In this document: positions 1-7,640 of the stretch, piece after piece
How the letters are laid out: the number at the start of each line of letters is the position of its first letter
Position numbering within the stretch: position 1 is the stretch's first letter
Assembly: GCA_016125405.1 (NCBI GenBank)
Contig: WGLW01000002.1
Location: 1 to 58,648, forward strand
DNA from: Alphaproteobacteria bacterium
GTDB taxonomy: Bacteria > Pseudomonadota > Alphaproteobacteria > Caulobacterales > Hyphomonadaceae
Length of the DNA stretch: 58,648 nucleotides
Direction: 5' to 3'
Notes under the pieces: generated by a model
The model's input: the letters and a program-made list of their open reading frames with translations, nothing else
What the model was told of the DNA's origin: nothing
The model's database searches: none
Program-made: the position numbers and the translations under genes

Positions 1-44
1 GCAACCACTCGCTCACGGATGTCTTCTGAATACGGCCTCGCCAT
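1..44 (-). CDS. IS630-family transposase, N-terminal fragment cut by the window edge
   Basis: Read on the minus strand from an ATG at 44, the sequence encodes MARPYSEDIRERVV and then runs off the window. That string matches the typical N-terminus of IS630/Tc1-mariner-type transposases (MA-x-PYS-x-DLRERVV). A strong ribosome binding site (GGAAGGATGAG) lies directly upstream at about 48-58. Only 14 complete codons are visible, so the catalytic DDE domain and the terminal repeats cannot be judged. It could be a complete insertion sequence or a remnant. The left end of the neighbouring chromosomal DNA must lie between about 45 and 154. Confidence 0.6.
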   Translation of the reverse strand, partial: MARPYSEDIRERVV

Positions 45-154
45 GGCTCATCCTTCCCAGGTCCGAATCACCGGGTAAGACTCGCCCCACTGTCGCCGTT
101 TGGGAATCCCCAGATTCCTTCAGACCGGAAAATGCTTTAGGACAGGCCCCGGCG

Positions 155-892
155 TCAGGTGCATCCCGGCGCCTTGCCGCGCTGGCCAGCGTCGAGCGCA
201 GTTTCGACCAGAGGCGTCCAGAGCTTGTAGCCCTCGGGCGTCATGTGCAGTCCGTCCTCACGGAAGATGTCCTTCGGCGTTCCGTCTGGCTTGAGCATGA
301 CCGGGACAACGTCAATGAAAGCGAGATCATCGCGCCGGTCGGCCATCGCCTTCACGCGCGCGTTCACTTTCTGCATGTCGGGCAGCATGTCGAACCGCAG
401 TTTCGAGGGCTTGATCGCAATGAACCAGACGGGCGTCTGGCCCAGCGCTTTGGTCTTCAGCTTCATGAAGGTCTGGAAGTCGGCGTAAACCTGCTCGGGC
501 GAATGGTGATTGGACCCGATGTCGTTGTCGCCTGCGTAATAGACAATCTGTTTCGGATGGTATGGCGCCACCACGCGATCGAAATAGTGGTTGATTTCCC
601 AGACCGTCGAACCGCCGAAGCCGCGATTGATCACCGTGTGGGTTGGGAAATCTTCCTTCAGCGTGCTCCAGAAGCGGATCGTCGATGACCCGACGAAAAG
701 AATGGCGCATTTGGGCGGTGGATTGGCCTTGTCCTGCTCCTCGAAGGCGGCGATGGCCGCATCAAAACGGGGAGCCGGCGTGGCAAGCCGTTCGGCGGGG
801 GCGGCTGGCGCCGGCTGGGCGGACGTCGTGCAGGCCGCCAGTGTGGCGCTAGCCGCAAGGGCCATAAACAGCCGGTTCAATCCCCAGGACAT
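155..892 (-). CDS. SGNH/GDSL-family hydrolase lipoprotein
   Basis: A 245-residue predicted esterase or lipase-like hydrolase anchored in the cell envelope. The N-terminus has a hydrophobic segment ending in a lipobox (LAAC, Cys21), followed by an Ala/Pro-rich linker to about residue 42. The SGNH blocks are visible: block I is VGSSTI with the likely nucleophile Ser70, block III is GDND at 121-124, and block V is DGLHMTPEGY with Asp213 and His216. The start at 892 is supported by a GGGGAG ribosome binding site. The family includes acyl-esterases and acetyl-xylan or peptidoglycan-type deacetylases, and the substrate here cannot be read from the sequence. Confidence 0.85.
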   Translation of the reverse strand: MSWGLNRLFMALAASATLAACTTSAQPAPAAPAERLATPAPRFDAAIAAFEEQDKANPPPKCAILFVGSSTIRFWSTLKEDFPTHTVINRGFGGSTVWEINHYFDRVVAPYHPKQIVYYAGDNDIGSNHHSPEQVYADFQTFMKLKTKALGQTPVWFIAIKPSKLRFDMLPDMQKVNARVKAMADRRDDLAFIDVVPVMLKPDGTPKDIFREDGLHMTPEGYKLWTPLVETALDAGQRGKAPGCT

Positions 893-950
893 GTCGCTCC
901 CCTTCGTTTCTTTCCGGGGAAGCTAGATCGGCGGCGGCGTCGGGCCAATG

Positions 951-3068
951 CTAGAAGTTCTTGCGTAGCGACAGGCGGAAGGAGCGCGGCTCCAACGGGT
1001 GGACGATGAGGTCGTCGACCGGCGTCGTCTCGTTCTGCAGCTGGCTGGTGTAATAGTATTCGATCTCGTTATCCTTCGAGTTGGTGAGATTGAGGATGTC
1101 GAGCCCGATCTTCCATGTGTCGAACGTCTTCGATACGCCGGCATTCATAAGGAAAGACGGGTCAGAGCGCACGGAATTGTCCTCGATCAGTGCGGATTCG
1201 CCCATATAGCGGACGCGAAGGCTGCCCTCCCAGCCGTCACCGGGCGTAAAGGTGATGCCTGCCGATCCGACAAAGTTGAGTGCGTTGGGGATGCGGTCCT
1301 CGCCCTTGGGCACGTCCTTGAAGCGTGCGTGGCTCCAGGCGCCGGAGCCGTCGAAGGTCAGCCAGTCGAAAGGCCTGTAGAAGGTCGAGACTTCCAGGCC
1401 GTAGCGCCGCGTCGCGCCCGAGGGTTCTGACGTCCCGGCGTCGCCAGAGAAGATCAACTCCGAGTCGAAGTCGAGTTCGAACGCTGCCGCCGTGAGGTTG
1501 AACCTGTCCGACGGCTCGAAGCGCGCGCCGACTTCCCCGCCATGACTGCGGACGAAGACGGGCGAGGGGGTGACCGGATCGCCGGTGTTGGGATCGACGT
1601 GCAGCACCGCGCCGCGCGGATCATTGGTGTGGTACGACACGCCGTAGGAGCCATAGACTTCGAGGTCGTTGGTCAGCGTGTAAGCAGCGTTGAACTTGGG
1701 GCTGAAGATATTCGCCTCGTGGTTGCCCGAGTTTTCCGGCTGGATGGCGCGGAAATCGAGATAGATGATGTCCTCGCGTCCGCCAAAGGTGGTGCGGAAC
1801 TTGTGGGTCCAGTGGACGGTGGCGTCAGCCCAGACATCCGCCAGAGTGACGTCGCCGCTATCGTCGCGGATGACCTGATAAGGGATGCGGTTCTCGGTCA
1901 GGCGCAGGCCGTCGCGGTTGATGAAGTCGGCCTGAATGTCGGCGCCGATCTGCGTATCCACGTCGAAGCCGGCGAGCTGATAGGTGTGTTTCATCTTACC
2001 GCGCGCGCCGAGCTGGCTGCGGTCGGTGACCTGCTGGAATTCATCGCCGTGAACCTGGTCGAGGTAGAAGGTCGGGTTGTTGAACAGGCCGAACGTGTAT
2101 TTCTGGCCATAGACCAGCACGCTTGCATTGTCCCAGTCGAGGCCAGCCGAGACGATATAGCGCTGCGTGTGGCCGCCCAGATCGGGATCGAGGAATCCGA
2201 AGCGGTCGATCTGGCCGGATGAAATGGCACGCTCGGGCAGCTGGTCGGTGGCGTGCCAGTCGTTGGAGTAGAAGATTGCTTCGGCGTGCAGCTTGGCGCC
2301 GAGCACGTCCTGCTGCGTCCATTTTAGGAAAGCTGAATACTTGTGCAGGTCCGCCGGATTTTCGAAGGCGCCATCGCCCCATTCGTATTCGCCCGCCGCC
2401 ATCAGCGTGCCGGGACCGATATCATAGCCAGCAGCGCCGACGGCGCGGTATTCGCTCCGGTCCGAGCCTTCGATCTGAACGAAGTTCTGTTCCGGCCGGT
2501 CATGGCTCCTGAAGTCGGCGGCGGCGGCGGCCGAGAAGTCGCCATTCTGGGCGTAGCCGGTGCCTTTGTAGAAGTTCACATACTGGACGACCTCGGGGAT
2601 CATGAAGTTGAGATCGAGATATCCGTTCATATGCGGGTGGGCGCGCAGGTTCAGTGGCACGCCGTCGAACGATCCAGCGAAGTCGGTGCCGTGGTCGAGG
2701 TTGAAGCCGCGCAGGAAGTACTGGTTGGCCTTGCCGCCTTCGGAATGCTGGGCGGCGATCATTCCGGGGATCACTTCCGCCAGTTCGCCAGGACGGAGCA
2801 GGGGGCGCGTCTCGAAGTCGGCCTCGCCGACCACACCCTCGGAGGCGGACTTGGCCTCGCCGATCAGTTCGGTCGAGCGGCCAAAGACGTAGACCACGTC
2901 GCTCTTAGATTTGTCTGCGGCCTTTTTGCCGTCGGTCGCGTCCGGAGGAGGGGCGTCCGGCGTCGTTGCATCAGGGGCGGATGCCTCCGGCGCAGACTGG
3001 GCGAAGGCGGCCGGATCCACGACCAGCATCGAGACGAGGGCAAGGGCGGCGCAGGCAGTACGTGTCAT
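951..3068 (-). CDS. TonB-dependent outer-membrane receptor
   Basis: A 705-residue receptor. It has a signal peptide (cleavage near AFA-Q, about residue 23), a charged Asp/Pro/Lys-rich stretch, a plug domain (about 80-200, including YFLRGFNLDHGTDFAGS) and a long beta-barrel ending in the aromatic residue typical of outer-membrane proteins (LRKNF at the C-terminus). It would import a scarce substrate using energy from TonB/ExbBD. The plug carries a His-containing loop (NLRAHPHMNGY), compatible with a metal or metal complex, but the substrate is not established. A possible Zur half-site lies about 105 bp upstream (3173-3190), which would suggest zinc. No TonB or inner-membrane transporter genes are adjacent. 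Confidence 0.9.
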   Translation of the reverse strand: MTRTACAALALVSMLVVDPAAFAQSAPEASAPDATTPDAPPPDATDGKKAADKSKSDVVYVFGRSTELIGEAKSASEGVVGEADFETRPLLRPGELAEVIPGMIAAQHSEGGKANQYFLRGFNLDHGTDFAGSFDGVPLNLRAHPHMNGYLDLNFMIPEVVQYVNFYKGTGYAQNGDFSAAAAADFRSHDRPEQNFVQIEGSDRSEYRAVGAAGYDIGPGTLMAAGEYEWGDGAFENPADLHKYSAFLKWTQQDVLGAKLHAEAIFYSNDWHATDQLPERAISSGQIDRFGFLDPDLGGHTQRYIVSAGLDWDNASVLVYGQKYTFGLFNNPTFYLDQVHGDEFQQVTDRSQLGARGKMKHTYQLAGFDVDTQIGADIQADFINRDGLRLTENRIPYQVIRDDSGDVTLADVWADATVHWTHKFRTTFGGREDIIYLDFRAIQPENSGNHEANIFSPKFNAAYTLTNDLEVYGSYGVSYHTNDPRGAVLHVDPNTGDPVTPSPVFVRSHGGEVGARFEPSDRFNLTAAAFELDFDSELIFSGDAGTSEPSGATRRYGLEVSTFYRPFDWLTFDGSGAWSHARFKDVPKGEDRIPNALNFVGSAGITFTPGDGWEGSLRVRYMGESALIEDNSVRSDPSFLMNAGVSKTFDTWKIGLDILNLTNSKDNEIEYYYTSQLQNETTPVDDLIVHPLEPRSFRLSLRKNF

Positions 3069-3092
3069 CAGCAGACTCCGGAGGAGGCCACT

Positions 3093-3102
3093 TTGTATAC
3101 AA
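3093..3102. promoter_or_regulatory. Perfect 10-bp palindrome in the receptor leader
   Basis: TTGTATACAA is a perfect palindrome 25-34 bp upstream of the TonB-dependent receptor start. It could be part of an operator or of the promoter core region. No specific regulator is recognised. Confidence 0.2.
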
Positions 3103-3172
3103 TCTCGATGCGAATGCCACTCACTTTCCGTCGCGTCGCCGTGAAAGCGCGCAATCGCAGCCCGGGCAATTC

Positions 3173-3190
3173 GAAATGTTATATGATTTC
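3173..3190. promoter_or_regulatory. Possible Zur (zinc uptake regulator) site
   Basis: GAAATGTTATATGATTTC contains an exact 11-nt match to one half of the classical Zur operator (GAAATGTTATA) and has short GAAAT/ATTTC inverted ends. The second half-site is shortened or degenerate relative to the 23-bp consensus, so this is a candidate only. It lies about 105 bp upstream of the TonB-dependent receptor. Confidence 0.35.
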
Positions 3191-3242
3191 AAAGCGTACC
3201 AGCGTCGCTGGCGAGCGAAACGGCACCTGTGACTTGCGGCGA

Positions 3243-3452
3243 TCAGCCGTGCGGGTCGTGGCTTCCGCCCTTCAGGACGTAGACGCGATCGCAGTATTTG
3301 CACTCGACCCACTCGTCCTCGGACATGTCGTACCAGACCTTGGGATGGCCGAGCGCGCCGCCGCCGCCGTCGCACGAGACCTTCTTGGTCGTGACGACGA
3401 TCACTTCAGGGTGGTCGATGTACCAGCTCGGGTCTCGGGGGGTCGCGCTCAT
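3243..3452 (-). CDS. Zinc-finger domain-containing protein (CHCC type)
   Basis: A 69-residue protein with the CHCC zinc-finger pattern C-x8-H-x14-C-x2-C: Cys in VSCDGGGG, His in LGHPKV, and the pair CKYC. This is the zf-CHCC family (PF10276), related to the zinc-binding NDUFS6 accessory subunit of mitochondrial complex I and widespread as a small stand-alone protein in alphaproteobacteria. Its role is likely in complex I or another metal-dependent assembly, which is inference from the family. It is divergently transcribed from the ABC ATPase gene, with 124 bp between the two starts. Confidence 0.85.
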   Translation of the reverse strand: MSATPRDPSWYIDHPEVIVVTTKKVSCDGGGGALGHPKVWYDMSEDEWVECKYCDRVYVLKGGSHDPHG

Positions 3453-3576
3453 GTCCGTCCTCTTCGCCCCGATCCGGCCCGCCCTCTTTGCGCGCGTCGG
3501 GAAGCGCCCTACCTATGGGTGCGCCGCGCCTCCCGTCAATCTGAGCGGCCGACACCGAGAGACGAGGGACAAGGCC

Positions 3577-4521
3577 ATGCGCGATACCGCGGCGCCCGAA
3601 TACGCCATTGAAGCTGTCGGCCTGACCAAGACCTACGCCGCCTCACGCAAGCAGGGGCCGAAGCTGGCCCTGAAAGGCGTCGATCTGGCGATCCCGCGCG
3701 GATCGATCTTTGGCCTGCTGGGACCCAATGGCGCGGGCAAGTCGACCTTCATCAACATCCTCGCCGGGCTGGTGAACAAGTCCGGCGGCATGGCGAAAAT
3801 CTGGGGCATCGACATCGACAAGGACCCGCGCGAGGCGCGCGCGGCGCTGGGCGTGGTGCCGCAGGAGGTCAACATGGACCCCTTCTTCACGCCGATGGAA
3901 TCGCTCGACCTCATGGCCGGCTTCTACGGCGTGCCGAAGGCGGAGCGCCGCTCGGAAGAGATTCTCGAGGCGCTGGGGCTGGGCGACAAGAAGAACGCCT
4001 ATGTGCGCCAGCTCTCGGGAGGCATGAAGCGGCGCCTGATGGTGGCGAAGGCGCTGGTGCACAACCCGCCGATCCTGATCCTCGACGAGCCGACCGCCGG
4101 CGTTGACGTCGAACTGCGCCGCAGTCTCTGGGAATATGTGCGCAAGCTGAACGCACAAGGGACGACCATCGTGCTGACGACGCACTATCTCGAGGAAGCC
4201 CAGGAGATGTGCGACACCATCGCCATCATCAACCAGGGCAATGTCGTCGCCTGCGAACCAACCGCCAAATTGCTGCAGCGGCTCAATTACCGCACGCTGG
4301 TGATCTGGCCCGGCGAGAGCGTGGCGGCGATCCCGGACTCCCTGCAGCCGCTTGAGCCGGTCGTGCGCAAGGACGGCGCACTGGCGGTGACCTACCGCAC
4401 CGGCGAGACCTCGATCGAGCAATTGCTGACCCGCTTCCGTCAGGCCGGGGTCTCCATCGGCGACCTCGCGACCGAGGAGCCGGACCTTGAAGACGTGTTC
4501 GTGGCGCTGACGAGTGGGTGA
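3577..4521 (+). CDS. ABC transporter ATP-binding protein (ABC-2 / YadG type)
   Basis: A 314-residue ATPase subunit. Walker A is GPNGAGKST (49-57), the Q-loop Gln is near 96, the signature is LSGGM (146-150) and Walker B is LILDEP (about 167-172), followed by the switch-His region TTHYLEEAQ. After the nucleotide-binding domain is a C-terminal region of about 80 residues, as in ABC-2 export ATPases. The ATG at 3577 was chosen because homology begins just after it and the preceding codons read through non-conserved sequence. An ABC-2 permease would normally follow, but the next gene is a DUF3291 protein and no permease is found in the window. Confidence 0.92.
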   Translation: MRDTAAPEYAIEAVGLTKTYAASRKQGPKLALKGVDLAIPRGSIFGLLGPNGAGKSTFINILAGLVNKSGGMAKIWGIDIDKDPREARAALGVVPQEVNMDPFFTPMESLDLMAGFYGVPKAERRSEEILEALGLGDKKNAYVRQLSGGMKRRLMVAKALVHNPPILILDEPTAGVDVELRRSLWEYVRKLNAQGTTIVLTTHYLEEAQEMCDTIAIINQGNVVACEPTAKLLQRLNYRTLVIWPGESVAAIPDSLQPLEPVVRKDGALAVTYRTGETSIEQLLTRFRQAGVSIGDLATEEPDLEDVFVALTSG

Positions 4522-4538
4522 AATACAGCGAGGGCCAG

Positions 4539-5024
4539 ATGACCGGCTTCCATCTTGCGCAGGTGAACATCGGCCGTTTCATCAAGCCGATTGATGATCC
4601 GGCCAACGCCGATTTCATGGATGCGCTGGATCGCGTCAACGCGCTGGCGGAGGGCTCGCCGGGTTTTGTATGGCGGCTGACGGGCGAGGGCGGCAACGCC
4701 ACAGACATCCGCGCCTTCGACGATCCGCAGATGGCGATCAACATGTCGGTGTGGGAAAGCGTCGACGCTCTGGCCGGCTTCGCCTACCGCAACATGGATC
4801 ATCGGTCGGTCATGCGCCGCCGCGGTGAATGGTTCGAGGAGATGAAAATCTACATGGCGCTGTGGTGGGTCCCCGCCGGAACGCTGCCGACGCTGGAAGA
4901 TGCAAAAGCGAAGCTCGACCTGCTGGCGCGGCTGGGACCGACGCAGGAAGCTTTTACGTTCAAACAGCCATTTCCGCCGCCCGGCGGCGCGACGGTCAAG
5001 CCGGTTCTGGAAGAGTGCAGCTAG
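4539..5024 (+). CDS. DUF3291 domain-containing protein
   Basis: A 161-residue protein of the DUF3291 family (possibly a dimeric alpha+beta-barrel, antibiotic-monooxygenase-like fold). Typical features are the start MTGFHLAQVNIGR, the segment GSPGFVWRL and the Trp-rich MALWWVPAG. An in-frame GTG at 4518 overlaps the stop of the preceding ABC ATPase gene, but the ATG at 4539, with a GAGG ribosome binding site 4 nt upstream, matches the family start better. Either way the two genes are probably translationally coupled. The function is unknown; the fold would suit a small-molecule or haem-related role, which is inference. Confidence 0.8.
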   Translation: MTGFHLAQVNIGRFIKPIDDPANADFMDALDRVNALAEGSPGFVWRLTGEGGNATDIRAFDDPQMAINMSVWESVDALAGFAYRNMDHRSVMRRRGEWFEEMKIYMALWWVPAGTLPTLEDAKAKLDLLARLGPTQEAFTFKQPFPPPGGATVKPVLEECS

Positions 5025-5207
5025 CTAGCCTTTCTTCTTCGGCAGGTTCTTCTGTTTGGTGTGAGCGAACTCCTTGAGCTGTTTCTCACTCATCGATTTG
5101 ACCATCTCCTTCGACGCGCCCCGGAGACTCGATTTCGAGCGTTCGCCACGCTTGGCGGCGAGGGCGGCGCCGGCGGCTTCCTGCTGGGCTTTTGATTTTG
5201 CGGGCAT
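5025..5207 (-). CDS. DUF3008 family small basic protein
   Basis: A 60-residue, Lys-rich, highly charged protein (starts MPAKSKAQQEAAG, ends NLPKKKG). This matches DUF3008, a family of small basic proteins in proteobacteria often found next to stress genes. There are no membrane segments or cysteines, and it is probably disordered or helical. It is convergent with the DUF3291 gene and abuts its stop codon. A sequence resembling an EcfG (general stress sigma factor) promoter lies just upstream (5232-5256). Confidence 0.8.
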   Translation of the reverse strand: MPAKSKAQQEAAGAALAAKRGERSKSSLRGASKEMVKSMSEKQLKEFAHTKQKNLPKKKG

Positions 5208-5231
5208 GAGTTCCTCCGTGTGTCCGTGAGG

Positions 5232-5256
5232 AACGCGCGCGTGCCGATCCGGTTCG
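5232..5256 (-). promoter_or_regulatory. EcfG-like stress promoter for the DUF3008 gene
   Basis: On the minus strand the sequence reads CGAAC-N16-CGTT, one mismatch from the alphaproteobacterial EcfG consensus GGAAC-N16/17-CGTT. It ends 25 bp upstream of the DUF3008 start codon, a plausible distance for a short leader. Because one base deviates in the -35 element, this is a moderate-confidence prediction. Confidence 0.4.
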
Positions 5257-5261
5257 CAGTA

Positions 5262-5648
5262 TCAGTGCAACGAGAGGATGCGCTGGTCAGGAACTTCAAA
5301 CAATCCACTCTCAACCCTGAAGCCTGAAGCCCGCCAGGCGCGAAGCAGATACCAGTCGCCGCGATCCCTGTCCTCAGTCGCGAACGTGTCCAATTCCGCT
5401 ATGCCCCTTGCCAGCCGTGAGCGAACCAACTCGGGATCGCGCGGGATCGGCAACCCGCGGACATCGGCGATGGCGCCATTCACGATCGCTAGAAGTCTTG
5501 GCTTGTCCTCTGGCGTGTCTGCTCCTGCGTACAAGAGTGTCCGCTCGAACTTTGGCTCGGCCAGCAGAAGGCTCAATGGGTCCCTCTGGGCTTCAGCCGG
5601 GCCACTAAAGGCAACTGCCAACACCGCTCCGAGCAGGATCGCTCTCAT
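5262..5648 (-). CDS. Hypothetical secreted protein
   Basis: A 128-residue protein with a clear signal peptide (MRAILLGAVLAVAFSG..., predicted cleavage after AEA before QRD). The mature part is Arg/Leu/Asp-rich, with no cysteines and no recognised domain. An in-frame TTG at 5678 could extend it by 10 residues, but the ATG at 5648 puts the signal peptide at the N-terminus. A purine-rich GGGGAG lies immediately before that ATG, closer than usual. It is the second gene of a short minus-strand pair with DUF3008. I do not recognise the family. Confidence 0.6.
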   Translation of the reverse strand: MRAILLGAVLAVAFSGPAEAQRDPLSLLLAEPKFERTLLYAGADTPEDKPRLLAIVNGAIADVRGLPIPRDPELVRSRLARGIAELDTFATEDRDRGDWYLLRAWRASGFRVESGLFEVPDQRILSLH

Positions 5649-5730
5649 CTCCCCAAGGCTCCATGGTTTGAGACGCAATTGGAGTGTAGGCAGAAGCCAA
5701 ATGCGGACAAGATCCGTTGGGAGCTAGTAA

Positions 5731-6591
5731 GTGTCAGAAATTGGCAACGACAAGCCCAAAGGCCGCGTGCTGATCGTCGCCGGGTCGGATTCCAGCGGCG
5801 GGGCGGGGGTGCAGGCCGACATAAAGACGGTGACGGCGCTGGGCGGCTATGCGGCGACGGCGATCACCGCGCTGACCGTCCAGAACACGCTGGGCGTCTC
5901 CGGCGTCATCCCGGTCGAGCCGCGCGCCGTTCGTGCGCAGATGGAGGCGGTGCTCTCCGACATCGGCGCCGATACGATCAAGACCGGGATGCTGGGCGAC
6001 AAGTCCCTGATCGAGATGCTGGCTGAGGCGTTCGAGGAACGAGCCGCCGGAACGCCCCGCATTGTCGATCCAGTCATGGCGGCGACATCGGGCGATCTCT
6101 TGCTGCCGTCGGCGGCAGTGGATGTCGTGCGACGGCTAATGATTCCGGGTGCAGCACTTGTGACGCCGAATGCGCGCGAGGCGGAAATTCTCACCGGCAA
6201 GGCGGTGGACGGGATCAACGGCCAGCGCCGCGCGGCCGAGCGCGTGCTGGACATGGGCGCCAGGGCTGTTCTCGTGAAGGGCGGTCACGTTCCCGGCGAT
6301 CCCATCGTCGACGTGCTGGCGACAACCGACGGCGAGCGTTTCTTTGAGGGCCCGCGCATCGAAACGACCTCCACGCATGGCACAGGCTGCACGCTGGCCT
6401 CCGGCATCGCCGCCGGCCTGGCTCGGGGCCTGGCGCTGGGTGATGCAGTGGCGCTCTCCCGGGCTTACCTGATCGAGGCGATCCGACGTGCGCCGGGGCT
6501 GGGCAAGGGCCATGGCCCGGTCGACCATGGCTGGCCCAGCCGCGACCCGGAAGCGTTCGCCGCCATGTTCGGGAAGTGGCGACCGGCCTAG
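5731..6591 (+). CDS. thiD: Bifunctional hydroxymethylpyrimidine kinase/phosphomethylpyrimidine kinase
   Basis: ThiD (286 residues) phosphorylates 4-amino-5-hydroxymethyl-2-methylpyrimidine and its monophosphate in thiamine diphosphate synthesis or salvage. The ribokinase-fold substrate motif GSDSSGGAGVQAD is at 18-30, DPVMAATSG is near 113-121, and the anion-hole/catalytic motif HGTGC ends at Cys220. The start is a GTG at 5731 with a GGGAG ribosome binding site 8 nt upstream. No other thiamine genes are nearby, and I see no TPP riboswitch in front of it. Confidence 0.93.
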   Translation: MSEIGNDKPKGRVLIVAGSDSSGGAGVQADIKTVTALGGYAATAITALTVQNTLGVSGVIPVEPRAVRAQMEAVLSDIGADTIKTGMLGDKSLIEMLAEAFEERAAGTPRIVDPVMAATSGDLLLPSAAVDVVRRLMIPGAALVTPNAREAEILTGKAVDGINGQRRAAERVLDMGARAVLVKGGHVPGDPIVDVLATTDGERFFEGPRIETTSTHGTGCTLASGIAAGLARGLALGDAVALSRAYLIEAIRRAPGLGKGHGPVDHGWPSRDPEAFAAMFGKWRPA

Positions 6592-6688
6592 GCTATCGGC
6601 GAGAAAATCTCATCGACCGCTGAGGGAATATCGTTCGGCAGGAGCTTCAGGCCGGTGCTAATTCCCGATCTCGTTGCGGGAGGTGGCT

Positions 6689-7501
6689 ATGGCCGATTTC
6701 ACGTTCTTCCAGATCGATGCGTTTGCGGAGCGCCCGATGTCGGGCGGCCCGGCCGCCGTGATGCCGATGGACGCCTTTCCGGCGGATGCGGTGATGCAGG
6801 CCATTGCGGCCGAGAACAACCTCGCGGAGACGGCTTTTGTCGTTGCGAAAGGCGATGGCGTCTGGGATCTGCGGTGGTTCACGCCGACGCTGGAGGTGCC
6901 GTTGTGCGGGCATGCGACGCTGGCCTCGGCCCATGCCATCTACAGCCATCTTTCGTTTGACGGGCCGTCCATCGGCTTTGACACGAAGTCGGGCCGGCTG
7001 ACCGTAAAGCGTCTTGAAGGCGGGCGGCTGGAGATGGATTTCCCGGCGACGATGCCTCACCGCATCGATCCGCCGAATGGACTGGCCGCTGCGATCGGCG
7101 CCGAGCCGGCGGAAGTGTGGGCGGCGCAGTTCCTGCTGGCGGTGTTCGAAACGCCGGAACTGGTGCGTGCGCTGGCGCCCGACCTTGCGGCGATCAAGGA
7201 GATATCCGGCGGCGCCACTGGCGGCCGCGGCAACCTGATCTGTTCCGCGCCGGGAACGGACGGTTACGACGTTGTCTCGCGTTTCTTTGCGCCCGGATCC
7301 GGCATCCCCGAAGACCCGGCGACGGGCTCTGCACACTGCATCATCGCGCCGCTGTTTTCGCAGAAGCTGGGCAAGGCGGAGCTGAAATGCTTCCAGGCCT
7401 ATCCGGGTCGCGGCGCTGATATCGGAACGCGGATGGATGGCGAGCGGGTGAAACTGAGCGGCCGGGCGCGGACTGTCATTGAAGGCGTGTTCCGCACCTA
7501 G
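6689..7501 (+). CDS. PhzF family isomerase/epimerase-like protein
   Basis: A 270-residue member of the PhzF (phenazine biosynthesis-like, diaminopimelate-epimerase-fold) family. Family motifs are NNLAETAF with the catalytic-type Glu47, LCGHATLASAHA, and the conserved C-terminal motif GIPEDPATGSAHC. The ATG at 6689, with a GGGAGG ribosome binding site, is preferred over an in-frame TTG at 6674. Outside phenazine clusters these proteins catalyse isomerisation or are uncharacterised, and no phenazine genes occur here, so a phenazine role should not be assumed. Confidence 0.9.
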   Translation: MADFTFFQIDAFAERPMSGGPAAVMPMDAFPADAVMQAIAAENNLAETAFVVAKGDGVWDLRWFTPTLEVPLCGHATLASAHAIYSHLSFDGPSIGFDTKSGRLTVKRLEGGRLEMDFPATMPHRIDPPNGLAAAIGAEPAEVWAAQFLLAVFETPELVRALAPDLAAIKEISGGATGGRGNLICSAPGTDGYDVVSRFFAPGSGIPEDPATGSAHCIIAPLFSQKLGKAELKCFQAYPGRGADIGTRMDGERVKLSGRARTVIEGVFRT

Positions 7502-7573
7502 CGCGCTCGACCACTCGTGAAAAAGTTCCCCGGAATATTTTCGCGGAACAGTGCTGTCCCGGTCACTCGCGCC

Positions 7574-7598
7574 GGAACGCTTCCCCAGGCGTCACGTT
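7574..7598 (+). promoter_or_regulatory. EcfG-type general stress promoter for the csbD-like gene
   Basis: GGAAC (7574-7578) and CGTT (7595-7598) are separated by exactly 16 nt, an exact match to the EcfG/SigT general stress promoter consensus of alphaproteobacteria. The -10 element is 42 bp from the CsbD start codon. CsbD-family genes are common members of general stress regulons, which supports the assignment. Confidence 0.7.
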
Positions 7599-7640
7599 CT
7601 TTAAACGGGCGAAACGAGCCCGTAATGAAAGGACTCCGCC

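Noticed and set aside
1542-3611. Long plus-strand open frames opposite the TonB-dependent receptor gene
   Set aside because: They are shadows of the receptor coding sequence without any family features.
6600-7501. Phenazine biosynthesis role for the PhzF-family gene
   Set aside because: No other phenazine genes are present and this family is mostly non-phenazine.
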